A stretch of 64,000 nucleotides of DNA from Pseudoxanthomonas suwonensis. GTDB lineage: Bacteria; Pseudomonadota; Gammaproteobacteria; Xanthomonadales; Xanthomonadaceae. The notes beneath the pieces were generated by a model. The model had not been told where the DNA came from and searched no databases. It saw only the letters and a program-made list of their open reading frames with translations. The position numbers and the translations under genes are program-made. Shown here piece after piece: positions 36,679 to 44,695 of the stretch (positions are counted from its first letter, which is position 1; each line of letters begins with the position of its first letter). The stretch is from contig QFNC01000002.1 of NCBI GenBank assembly GCA_003240695.1, positions 124,001-188,000 on the forward strand, read 5' to 3'.

Positions 36679-36839
36679 TCGGCTCACGCGCATCAAGAGC
36701 GCCGGCGGGACTGCCGGGCCACTGCCGATCCACCGAAGCAGTTCGCGCGGGTACGCCTTCCGTTTCCCGTCCCGTCGTGGCGACTGTCGCTTCGGAGCCG
36801 GGTTTTCCGTACACCCTTTGCCTCACAAGGAATCCGCTC

Positions 36840-37052
36840 ATGTCGCTTTTCAACGATGCCCTCAATCTGGTCAAGACCGTTGCCCCGCTGTTCGGTCCGC
36901 AAGGCGCCGCACTGGCTGCAGGCCTGAACCTGTTCCAGAAAGTGGTGGATTTCGTCGCTCCGATCGTGAGCTCGCTGGTCAACAGCGCGCCGCTGCCCGA
37001 CGATGCCAAATCAGTGTTCAACAACGCCTACGCACTCGGATTCGGCAGGTGA
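36840..37052 (+). CDS. Small amphipathic protein, unknown
   Basis: A 70-residue protein I do not recognise. It starts MSLFNDALNLVKTVAPLF after a good ribosome-binding site (AAGGA, eight bases before). A Gly/Ala-rich turn (GPQGAALAAG) separates two amphipathic or weakly hydrophobic helices (about 4-17 and 28-48), and a short polar tail follows. There is no signal peptide or cysteine. It could sit at a membrane surface or self-assemble; this is only what composition suggests. Its stop overlaps the GTG of the next gene, and a strong promoter with a long leader drives both. Confidence 0.7.
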   Translation: MSLFNDALNLVKTVAPLFGPQGAALAAGLNLFQKVVDFVAPIVSSLVNSAPLPDDAKSVFNNAYALGFGR

Positions 37053-37519
37053 ATCCGGCCGACGATGGATCGCAGCCGCATGACCCCGCCGACTGGCGGG
37101 GTTATTTCGGTTCGCTGCTGTCGGAAGGCGCCATCACCGCGGAGCAGGAAGCCGAGCTGCAGCGGTTCTTCCACGACCTGCAGATGCAGGGGCAGGCGGA
37201 GATGCTGGACATCTCCACCGAGTACAACACCCGCCGCAGCCGCGTTGGCCGTGCCGATGCGGACACCTGGCTGCAGATCCAGGCCATGGCGATGGGCAAG
37301 CGCCACCGCGAGGCGATCGAGCGCATGCTGACCGGCATGGGCGCACCGATTCCGGAACGCAGCGCCGCAGCCGATGCCGACCTGACTGAACAGGGCGCAG
37401 CATCGGCGGAAGACGCCGGCGAAGTCGGCGACTCCGGCCGGGAATGGTTGCGTACGGAAAATGCTGAGCGCGACGACAAGCGCCCGACCCGACGCCTGCG
37501 CACGCCGCAACGGCGCTGA
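37049..37519 (+). CDS. Hypothetical protein coupled to the small amphipathic gene
   Basis: A 156-residue soluble protein with no recognised family. The GTG start at 37049 overlaps the stop of the preceding gene (GTGA), and the frame matches the reading frame exactly at that point. The first ~100 residues look helical (SLLSEGAITAEQEAELQRFFHDLQ...), and the tail is acidic then strongly basic (RDDKRPTRRLRTPQRR). No membrane segment or catalytic motif is visible. The coupling implies that it works with the 70-residue protein, for example as a partner or chaperone; there is no direct evidence. Confidence 0.65.
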   Translation: MNPADDGSQPHDPADWRGYFGSLLSEGAITAEQEAELQRFFHDLQMQGQAEMLDISTEYNTRRSRVGRADADTWLQIQAMAMGKRHREAIERMLTGMGAPIPERSAAADADLTEQGAASAEDAGEVGDSGREWLRTENAERDDKRPTRRLRTPQRR

Positions 37520-37554
37520 GCGAACATCGCACCGCGTCGGCAGGTCGGCCCGTT

Positions 37555-38454
37555 TCAGGCCGCCAGCATGCTGCGCAACGGCCCGAGACGGCGCGGCTGG
37601 CGCACGCTGGGGAAATACTGGCTGGCCCAGTTGCGCGCACGCTGCGCATTCGCGCCTTGCGCAGATGCCGCATCGAGCTCGATGTCGATTATCTGCCACT
37701 GCGGTAGAGCAGCAGCGCGAGGTCCCGGTCGCGGCAACCACGTGCCTGGATCACCCGGATCGATGACGGTCGCATCCGCATATCCGCCTTGCCAGGATGC
37801 GGCGGAAGCGCATCCGTGATCCAACAGCAGCGACTGCGCCACCACGCAACCGTTTTCCAGTGCCCTGGCCTGGGCCGCGATGCGCGTTTCGACGGCGTTG
37901 TGGTCATCGTGCACATGCACCGGCATCAGCAGCAGCGTAGCACCGGCCTGGCACTGTGCGTGCACCGGCAGTGGGTAGGCAGCATCCGGTCCGGCTGCAA
38001 TGCCCACGGTTGTTCCGCCCACCTGCAGCACATTCAGACTGCAGCCAGGCCGATACAGGCCGCTGCCGTTTTCCGCAGCGGACAGATGCAGCCGGTCCTG
38101 CCAGTGATGGCTGCCGTCCGGTAGCAACAGATCGCTGCGCAGAGCATGCCGACCGCCGCCATCGGCAACCGGAAATGCCCCGGCCACGATGGCCATGGCA
38201 TGGGTGATGGCCAGTTGCCGGTACAGCTGCAGCCATGACGCGCGCAGGCGTTGCAGCTCGGCGGCATGGCGATGCGGATCGCCGGCGGCCTCCGCACCAC
38301 CGTCGCCGCGCAGTTCGCAGGCCAGGCCATCGGGCAGCAGCGTCAGCTCGGCGCCACGATCGGCCGCTTCGGCCAGCCATCTCGATTGGCGAGCGGAAAA
38401 TGTGGCGAAATCGCACGGTTCTTGCCGTGCGGTTGACACGACAGCCTGTTTCAT
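37555..38454 (-). CDS. Nitrilase-fold protein with lost catalytic triad
   Basis: A 299-residue carbon-nitrogen hydrolase-like protein. The fold segments can be aligned, but the Glu-Lys-Cys triad is replaced: Asp42 in LTLLPD for Glu, Arg121 in WQDRLHL for Lys, and Gly155 in VGIAAGPD for the nucleophilic Cys. Hydrolysis is therefore unlikely. It is joined to the GNAT gene by a TGATG overlap. In related bacteria GNAT and nitrilase domains occur as one protein, so this pair may be the split form. It may act as a structural or regulatory partner. Confidence 0.75.
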   Translation of the reverse strand: MKQAVVSTARQEPCDFATFSARQSRWLAEAADRGAELTLLPDGLACELRGDGGAEAAGDPHRHAAELQRLRASWLQLYRQLAITHAMAIVAGAFPVADGGGRHALRSDLLLPDGSHHWQDRLHLSAAENGSGLYRPGCSLNVLQVGGTTVGIAAGPDAAYPLPVHAQCQAGATLLLMPVHVHDDHNAVETRIAAQARALENGCVVAQSLLLDHGCASAASWQGGYADATVIDPGDPGTWLPRPGPRAAALPQWQIIDIELDAASAQGANAQRARNWASQYFPSVRQPRRLGPLRSMLAA

Positions 38455-39062
38455 CACGCCTCCAGTGGCCGCAGCCAGAACGTCAGGGTGTGGTCGATGT
38501 CGCCGCGGTCCGGTTCAGGCCATGACAGATGCAGGGCCAGTTCCGCATGCCGGCGATAACCGCGCGACAGCCAGAACGCGGTGTTGTCGCGGTTCTGCGG
38601 CGGACGGCGCGGATCATCGTCATCGCGATCCACGGCGGCGAACGCGGCATGGGTGAAGCGTCCCAGGCGACGAGCATGCGCGTCGCGCGCATCGAAGAAG
38701 GCATGGCCGATCCCGCGGCCACGGTACGCCGGCAGCAGCACCGATTCGCCGCAATAGAACACGCCGGCCGGATCGATGCCCGCATCTACGAATGGCTTGC
38801 GGAATGCCTCGTCTTCATCCGCCAGCGGCAACCCGGTGGACGCGCCCACCACCGCATCGCCATCGCACACCAGCACCAGCACGGCATCGGGACTGCTGAT
38901 GTACACCTGCAGGTAGCGCGTTTCGTAGGCCACGCTGCCGGCATACAGATACGGCCACTCGCGGAACACCTGGATGCGCAGCGCGGCCAGGTCGGCCACG
39001 TGCCTGGCCATCGCGGCGCCGGTCACCGTGTGCAGCTGCAGATCGGGAGGAGGTGTGGTCAT
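38454..39062 (-). CDS. GNAT family N-acetyltransferase
   Basis: A 202-residue acetyltransferase. The acetyl-CoA-binding motif (V-L-x-x-x-RGRGIGHAFFDAR, about 115-130) and the preceding beta strand FYCGESVLLPAYRGRGIG are clear. The start ATG at 39062 gives MTTPPPDLQLHTV. Its stop overlaps the start of the degenerate nitrilase-like gene, so they are co-translated. The substrate is unknown. Homologues fused to a nitrilase domain exist in related bacteria; here the two are separate genes. Confidence 0.85.
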   Translation of the reverse strand: MTTPPPDLQLHTVTGAAMARHVADLAALRIQVFREWPYLYAGSVAYETRYLQVYISSPDAVLVLVCDGDAVVGASTGLPLADEDEAFRKPFVDAGIDPAGVFYCGESVLLPAYRGRGIGHAFFDARDAHARRLGRFTHAAFAAVDRDDDDPRRPPQNRDNTAFWLSRGYRRHAELALHLSWPEPDRGDIDHTLTFWLRPLEA

Positions 39063-39123
39063 CGGAATCTCCGCGCCCTCGGGAAAACCGGACGGGTGGC
39101 CCATGCCACCCGTCCTGCGTCAC

Positions 39124-40536
39124 TCAGGGGATGATCGCCGCATCCTCCACCGACGGCTGCGGGCGCAGCGGCGGCGGCTTGCGCGGACCGGCACCGGACA
39201 GCGCGTACCAGTCCATCCTGCGGGTGACGATCATGATGCCGGCCAGAATCACGAACAGCAGTCCGGCACCCACCACCAGCGCGTTGTCTTCCATGATCAA
39301 CAGGCCGTACAACGCCGCGTACAGGGTGACCAGCATCGCCCCGAACCCGGCCGCGCGCACCGCGCTGCCCAGCACTGCGCTCAGGTAGAAGGTGATCAGG
39401 CCGATGCAGGCCAGTGCCGCCGCGCCGTAGGCCCGGGCGAAGGGAATGTGCTCGGACAGGCTGACCAGCAGCAGGAAGAAGATCGCGATGGCCAGCCCGA
39501 CCAGCAGGTACTGGATCGGATGCACGCGGATCTGCTTGACCAGCTCGAACATGAAGAAGCCGATGAAGGTCAGCAGCACGAACAGGATGCCGTACTTGGT
39601 GGCGCGATCGGCGTTGACGTAGGTGTTGACCGGATCCATCAGCGACACCTGTGCCATGTCGCGGGCATCGCCGATGGCATCGGCCGGCTGCGGCTGGTAG
39701 TCGCCCGATCCACCGGCACCGGCCGACCAGTTGCCGTTCTTCCAGCGCTGCTGCGCGGTGGTGGCCAGGGCGTTGATCTGCCAGTTGGCCTCGAAGCCGC
39801 CGGCGGTGATGTCGTGCGATGCCGACAGCCCCTGGAACTGCGGATGCGGCCAGTCGGACTGCAACGCGATGTCGTTGCGCTGGCCCACGGGCAGGAACGA
39901 CAGCGTTTCGGTTCCGGACAGGGTCATCGTCAGCCGTGCATCCAGTTGCAGGGTGCTGCCCGGCGCAGGTGCGGCCAATTCCGCATGCATGCCCGACACG
40001 CCATCGGTGCCGCCGCCCTGCTGCAGGGCGACGTCCTGACCGCCCACCCGCAGTACCGGCGTGCCCCGCACTCCGCGCACGTCGCTGATGCCGTACACCA
40101 GCACCGGCGTGCCGATCTGGATGTCGGCAGCCGGGTCGCTGCTGGACGGCAATTCCACGTTGAAGGTCGCCGCCACCTCGCCCTGCCATTCGAACACCCG
40201 CACCTCGTGCAGGCCGCGACGGCGGGTTTCCGGCTTCATCACGCCCTTGGCAGTCAGTGTTTCCGGGAACACCACCAGCGTGGACCCGGTGCGTTCGCGC
40301 ACCGTGCGCACGCTGCCGTCCTTGTTTTCCACCTGGCTTTCAGCCATGAAGGTGTAGGGAATCCGCAGCACCGGCCCGGCGATGGTCTGCGCACCGCCCA
40401 CCGTGGCCGCCACGCTGGTCACCGCCTCGGCGCGGTACTGCTGGCGTTCGTGGATCACCGCCCGGATCAGCATCAGCGGCACCAGGATGGCCAGGGTCAT
40501 GCCCGCCACCAGTGCCAGTTTCAACCACAGACGCAT
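39124..40536 (-). CDS. creD: Inner-membrane protein CreD
   Basis: A 470-residue membrane protein of the Cre regulon. One N-terminal transmembrane helix (about 4-26), a large periplasmic beta-rich domain (about 27-320), and four to five further transmembrane segments near the C-terminus. CreD is induced by CreBC and is linked to envelope integrity and beta-lactam response in Pseudomonas and Stenotrophomonas. The start ATG at 40536 has AGGAG close upstream. A cre-tag-like repeat precedes it, 66 bases before the ATG. Confidence 0.93.
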   Translation of the reverse strand: MRLWLKLALVAGMTLAILVPLMLIRAVIHERQQYRAEAVTSVAATVGGAQTIAGPVLRIPYTFMAESQVENKDGSVRTVRERTGSTLVVFPETLTAKGVMKPETRRRGLHEVRVFEWQGEVAATFNVELPSSSDPAADIQIGTPVLVYGISDVRGVRGTPVLRVGGQDVALQQGGGTDGVSGMHAELAAPAPGSTLQLDARLTMTLSGTETLSFLPVGQRNDIALQSDWPHPQFQGLSASHDITAGGFEANWQINALATTAQQRWKNGNWSAGAGGSGDYQPQPADAIGDARDMAQVSLMDPVNTYVNADRATKYGILFVLLTFIGFFMFELVKQIRVHPIQYLLVGLAIAIFFLLLVSLSEHIPFARAYGAAALACIGLITFYLSAVLGSAVRAAGFGAMLVTLYAALYGLLIMEDNALVVGAGLLFVILAGIMIVTRRMDWYALSGAGPRKPPPLRPQPSVEDAAIIP

Positions 40537-40601
40537 GTCGTTTCTCCTGTCATGGGAGGCTGCAGCATCGCTTGCGCGCGTGCAGCACGCATGGGGGCTG
40601 G

Positions 40602-40617
40602 ATGAAGCCGGCATGAA
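40602..40617 (-). promoter_or_regulatory. cre-tag-like CreB operator upstream of creD
   Basis: On minus: TTCAT (40617-40613), GCCGGC, TTCAT (40606-40602). The E. coli cre tag is TTCAC, six bases, TTCAC, so both half-sites match four of five bases with the exact spacing. It lies in the creC-creD gap. Confidence 0.55.
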
Positions 40618-40632
40618 GTGGGCCGCCACCCC

Positions 40633-42081
40633 TCACGCCTCCGGCAGACACAGCCGTGCCTGGGTGCCGATGCCGTCCTCCCCGGCCTTCAGCGACACGC
40701 GGCCGTGGTGCAACTCCGCCACCTGCGCTACGAACGGCAACCCCAGCCCGCTGCTGCGACTGCGGCCATCCGGACGCGGCAGCGAATAGAACCGCTCGAA
40801 CACGCGTTCGCGCGCGTAGTCGGGAATGCCGCTGCCCTGATCGCGGACGACGATGCACGCTTGGCCATCGTCCTGCAGCATCACCTGCAGCCGGACTGCG
40901 GCGCCAGCCGGGGAAAAATCGATGGCATTGTCGATCAGGTTCAACAGCGCCTGACGCAACAGGAAGGCATCGCCCGACACCTGCACCGTGTCGGCATTCG
41001 CAGCATCGACCTGTAGACCGACCTGCGCGGCGTTCGCACGCGGTAAGGCCTGCTCTCGCGCATCGGCCAGCAGAGCGTGCAGGTCGATCCGCTGCGGCTG
41101 CTCGATGCGCTGGCGGTGCTCAACTGCCGCCAGCGCCAGCAGCTTGTCCACCATCTGCGCCATGCGCTCGCTCTGGCCGTGGATGGTGGCGATGAACTGA
41201 ACCCGTTCGGCATCGGTCATGCGCGCGCCGGCATCGTGCAGCACTTCCGCCGAGCCGCGGATCGCCGACAGCGGACTCTTCAGCTCGTGCGTCAGCGTGT
41301 GCACGTACTCTTCGACATATTGCTTGCCTTCCAGCCGCTCGCGCATCGTGTGCAATGCGTCGCCGAGTTCGCCGAATTCGCCCGGAACGCGTGGCTGCGG
41401 CGCACGCTGGCCCGCTGTCACTGCATCGGCATACCGGCGCAGCACGCGAAGCTGCCGCGACAGCCACCACGCGGCCAGCACGCCGGCCAGCAGTGCCGCC
41501 GCCATCAGGATCATCCCCGCCTGCAGCACCTTGCGCTGGCTGCGCTCGATGAACGGTGCCACGATCCGGTTCGGCTTGGACACCGTCAGCACGCCGATGA
41601 TGCGCCCGTCGGCGGCACGGACCGGCGCGGCCACGTACATCACCGAGCTGTTGTCGTCCTGCGGATCGGTGCGGGTGGAACGCGCGCCGTACTGGCCGCG
41701 CAGCGTGCGATGCACGTCGTTCCATTTCGAATTGTCGCGACCCACTTCCAGCCCGTCGGAATCGAATACCACGACGCCGCGCGCATCGGTCACCGTGACC
41801 CGGTAATTGGTGCGCAATTTCGAGAATCCGGAAATCTCCGCACCCACGTCGCGCTGGCGCACCGCCCGCACCCGACGCGCGAACTGACCATCGGCCATGC
41901 GCCCGGCCTGCAGATCGTCCGCAGCCAGTTCGGCCAGCATGTTGGCGGTGTCGATCAGCGTGTCTTCCATCGCCTGGCGCACGCCGGGCTTGATCTGCTG
42001 CACGAACACCTGCGACAGCAGCCACGCCGCCAGCGCGACGATGGCGAAATACCCCAGCAGGATGCGCAGGCCGATCTTCAT
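40633..42081 (-). CDS. creC: Sensor histidine kinase CreC
   Basis: A 482-residue inner-membrane kinase. A transmembrane helix (about 5-27), periplasmic sensor domain (about 28-188), second helix (about 189-207), HAMP (about 208-260), HisKA with phospho-His265 in HTLTHELKSPLSAIRGS, and HATPase with NLIDNAIDFSPAG and SSGLGLPFVAQV. The stop and the start of creB (25 bases apart upstream) match the creB-creC-creD order. It responds in E. coli to growth on fermentable carbon or envelope stress; the signal here is unknown. Confidence 0.94.
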   Translation of the reverse strand: MKIGLRILLGYFAIVALAAWLLSQVFVQQIKPGVRQAMEDTLIDTANMLAELAADDLQAGRMADGQFARRVRAVRQRDVGAEISGFSKLRTNYRVTVTDARGVVVFDSDGLEVGRDNSKWNDVHRTLRGQYGARSTRTDPQDDNSSVMYVAAPVRAADGRIIGVLTVSKPNRIVAPFIERSQRKVLQAGMILMAAALLAGVLAAWWLSRQLRVLRRYADAVTAGQRAPQPRVPGEFGELGDALHTMRERLEGKQYVEEYVHTLTHELKSPLSAIRGSAEVLHDAGARMTDAERVQFIATIHGQSERMAQMVDKLLALAAVEHRQRIEQPQRIDLHALLADAREQALPRANAAQVGLQVDAANADTVQVSGDAFLLRQALLNLIDNAIDFSPAGAAVRLQVMLQDDGQACIVVRDQGSGIPDYARERVFERFYSLPRPDGRSRSSGLGLPFVAQVAELHHGRVSLKAGEDGIGTQARLCLPEA

Positions 42082-42105
42082 GCCGATGCCGATGCCGCAG
42101 CCATA

Positions 42106-42789
42106 TCAGCGCGGCACGTCGATCGAATAGCCCATGCCGCGATGGGTGCGGATCGGGTCGAATGCCGCATCCACGCTGCGCAACTTGGCCCGCAGCGTCT
42201 TGATGTGCGTGTCCACGGTGCGATCGCCGGTGTCGGGTGCGTCTTCCCACACGCGGTCCATCAACTGGGCGCGCGACAGCACCGATCCGGGCCGTGCCAA
42301 CAGGGCCGCCAGCAGGCCGTGCTCGTAGCGGGTCAGGTCCAGCGGCTGGCCATCCAGCGCGATGCGTTGCCCGGCGGCATCCACGCGGAAACGACCCAAC
42401 TGCCGGGCACCGGCGTCATCGCCGGCCACCAGTCCGCGGCGCAGCCGCGCCCGCACCCGCGCCACCAGTTCGCGCGGCGAAAACGGCTTGGCCACGTAAT
42501 CGTCGCCACCCAGTTCCAGCCCCAGCACGCGGTCGGCCTCGCCATCGCGGGCGGTGAGGAAGATCACCGGCACGTCGCTGATCGCGCGCAGGTCGCGGCA
42601 CACGTCGAAACCGTTGTGATCCGGCAGGCCCACATCCAGGATCACCACATCCACCCCGCCCCTGCGCACCCGCGGCAGGACCTCTCCGCCCAGCAGCACG
42701 TGCTCCACGTCGTAGCCTTCGCCGCGCAGCACGAACAACAAGGATTGGGCGATGGCGCTTTCGTCTTCGGCCAGCAGGATCGTGGTCAT
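42106..42789 (-). CDS. creB: Response regulator CreB
   Basis: A 227-residue OmpR-class regulator. Receiver acidic pair Glu8-Asp9, phospho-acceptor Asp52 in VVILDVGLPD, Lys in YVAKPF. The C-terminal winged helix contains RTVDTHIKTLRAKLR and RGMGYS. The ATG at 42789 gives MTTILLAEDESAIAQS; the nine-codon extension upstream is unsupported. It is the first gene of creBCD and is divergent from rlmJ with 51 bases between. Confidence 0.95.
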   Translation of the reverse strand: MTTILLAEDESAIAQSLLFVLRGEGYDVEHVLLGGEVLPRVRRGGVDVVILDVGLPDHNGFDVCRDLRAISDVPVIFLTARDGEADRVLGLELGGDDYVAKPFSPRELVARVRARLRRGLVAGDDAGARQLGRFRVDAAGQRIALDGQPLDLTRYEHGLLAALLARPGSVLSRAQLMDRVWEDAPDTGDRTVDTHIKTLRAKLRSVDAAFDPIRTHRGMGYSIDVPR

Positions 42790-42840
42790 GGCATCGGCGG
42801 CAGTCGGAACCTGCACAGCGTACCGCTAGACTGTCCGCCG

Positions 42841-43695
42841 ATGAATTACCGCCACGCCTTCCATGCCGGCAACCATGCCGATGTGCTCAAGCACACCGTG
42901 CTACTGGCGCTGTGCGACGCGCTGACCGCGAAGCCGTCGCCGTGCTTCGCGCTGGACACCCACGCCGGCAGCGGGCTGTATGCGCTGGATGGCGAATCGG
43001 CGCAGCGCACCGGCGAAGCTGCCCACGGCATCGCGCGCATCCGGTCCGGCGCCCATCCGATGATGGATCGCTATCTTGACGCGGTTTCCGCATGCCGCGC
43101 CCTGCATGGCCAGCATGCCTATCCCGGCTCGCCGTGGCTGCTGGCACACGCCCTGCGCGGCAACGACCGCATCGCCTGCTGCGAACACCAGCCGGACGAA
43201 GCCGCTGCACTGGCGCAGGTGTTCCGCCGCGACCTGCGCGTGGTCGTGCATGCCCGCGACGGCTACGCCGCCATCCCCGCGTTGCTGCCGCCACGCGCCA
43301 GCGGGCATGCCATCGGCCGCGGACTGGTGCTGATCGACCCCCCCTACGAAACCCAGCTGCAGGAATTCGATACCGCACTGGCCGCGTTGCACACCGGTCT
43401 GAAGCGCTGGCCCGAAGGCTGCTGGCTGCTGTGGTTTCCGATCAAGCGCCTGCGCGACCTGCAGCCGTTCCGCCGCGCGGCCGCTGCCTTGCCGGCACGG
43501 TCGATCCTCTGGCTGCAGCTGCTGCTGCACCCGGCCGATTCGCCGTTGCGCATGAACGGCAGCGGCCTGCTGCTGCTGAACGCTCCGTGGAGCCTGCACG
43601 ACACATTGCCGCAGCTACCTTTGATGTTCGCTGCTCAACTTGGTGGGGATGCCGAATCAGGCAGCGAGAGCATTTGGCTGAAACAGCCGATGTGA
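42841..43695 (+). CDS. rlmJ: 23S rRNA (adenine-2030-N6)-methyltransferase RlmJ
   Basis: A 284-residue methyltransferase. It starts MNYRHAFHAGNHADVLKHTVL, the unmistakable RlmJ N-terminus, and carries the N6-adenine catalytic motif DPPY at 166-169. The SAM-binding motif is in the segment around CFALDTHAGSGLYAL. It modifies A2030 of 23S rRNA. The length is normal. It converges with the DUF411 lipoprotein gene, 12 bases from stop to stop. Confidence 0.96.
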   Translation: MNYRHAFHAGNHADVLKHTVLLALCDALTAKPSPCFALDTHAGSGLYALDGESAQRTGEAAHGIARIRSGAHPMMDRYLDAVSACRALHGQHAYPGSPWLLAHALRGNDRIACCEHQPDEAAALAQVFRRDLRVVVHARDGYAAIPALLPPRASGHAIGRGLVLIDPPYETQLQEFDTALAALHTGLKRWPEGCWLLWFPIKRLRDLQPFRRAAAALPARSILWLQLLLHPADSPLRMNGSGLLLLNAPWSLHDTLPQLPLMFAAQLGGDAESGSESIWLKQPM

Positions 43696-43707
43696 TGCGG
43701 CTGTGAT

Positions 43708-44250
43708 TTACTGCCTATGCCGCGCGAACACCGTCGTGCCACCGTCCTTGCCGATCGCCTCCACCGCGTAGGCATCGACCCGACCATCGGGCATTTCCAT
43801 GCCGGGTGATCCGGCCGGCATGCCGGGCACGGTCAAGCCACGGATGTCGGGCCGCTCCGCCAGCAGACGCTTCACGTCGTCTGCAGGTACATGGCCTTCG
43901 ATGACGTATCCGTCCACCAGCGCCGTGTGGCACGACTGCTTGTCCCGTGGCACGCCATGCTCGGTCTTGATGCCGGCCAGATCGTCGTGATCGTGCGTCT
44001 GCACCGTGAACCCGGCCTGCTGCATGTGCGCGACCCACTGGTGGCAGCAGCCGCAGGTCGGGGTCTTGTGCACCACCAGCGTCGGCAAGCCGCTGGCCAC
44101 GGGCACTGCGACATCCTGCGTAACCGCGCCTGATGCGGCATGGAACGCGGCTGCATGCGTGTCGGCTGCCGGAGGCTGGGGCTGCGTACACGACGCGATG
44201 CCCGCCAGCGCCAGCAGCATCGGCACGGTCAAGCAGGGCCTGGCATTCAT
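43708..44250 (-). CDS. DUF411 metal-binding lipoprotein
   Basis: A 180-residue predicted lipoprotein (lipobox GIASC with Cys21) with a DUF411 domain. The domain starts LVVHKTPTCGCCHQWV, with a CGCC cluster that fits copper or other thiophilic metal binding, and ends with a conserved VPGMPAGSPGMEMPDGRVDAY. Homologues sit in copper or silver resistance loci. Here there is no other metal-resistance gene nearby, apart from a distant cation efflux gene. The ATG at 44250 has AGGAG upstream. Confidence 0.85.
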   Translation of the reverse strand: MNARPCLTVPMLLALAGIASCTQPQPPAADTHAAAFHAASGAVTQDVAVPVASGLPTLVVHKTPTCGCCHQWVAHMQQAGFTVQTHDHDDLAGIKTEHGVPRDKQSCHTALVDGYVIEGHVPADDVKRLLAERPDIRGLTVPGMPAGSPGMEMPDGRVDAYAVEAIGKDGGTTVFARHRQ

Positions 44251-44386
44251 CTGTGAACTCCTACTGAGCAAAGCGTGCAGTGTACGCATCGGCGTGTGCA
44301 AGCCAGGCCGACGGTGCACGATGTTGCCATTGCGCAGGGATACGCGCAAAGATAGGCTCTCCTTCACCGCCCACGAGGACGCGACC

Positions 44387-44641
44387 ATGGCCGACCACGA
44401 TCACCTGCACATGTCGGTGTTCTCGATTCGCTGCTTCGCCGACGACGGCAAGCTGGATGCCGCTGAACTGGGCAGGGTGCTGGACATCGCCGAGCGCGAC
44501 GGCAGCGTCAACGACGAGGAAAAACGCGTGCTGGGCAGCATCATCGGCCGGATCCGACCACACGAGCTGGACGACCGGCTCGCCGCGCAGATTGCCGCCA
44601 TCAACAGCAAGCTGGGCACCGATTTCCGCACCAGCGACTGA
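44387..44641 (+). CDS. Small acidic protein, unknown
   Basis: An 84-residue cytoplasmic protein with no family I can name. It is helical and acidic (DDGKLDAAELGRVLDIAERDGSVNDEEKRVLGSIIGRI). The segment DDGKLDAAE and RDGSVNDEE recalls the spacing of EF-hand or TerB-like calcium/metal-binding helices, but the loop residues are not complete enough to claim it. The start ATG follows GAGG by seven bases. It is divergent from the DUF411 lipoprotein and converges with secF. Confidence 0.65.
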   Translation: MADHDHLHMSVFSIRCFADDGKLDAAELGRVLDIAERDGSVNDEEKRVLGSIIGRIRPHELDDRLAAQIAAINSKLGTDFRTSD

Positions 44642-44695
44642 CCCCGTCCGCCGCGCCTATCGCCGGATCGTTCCCGGCGACTGCAGCATCGCGAT

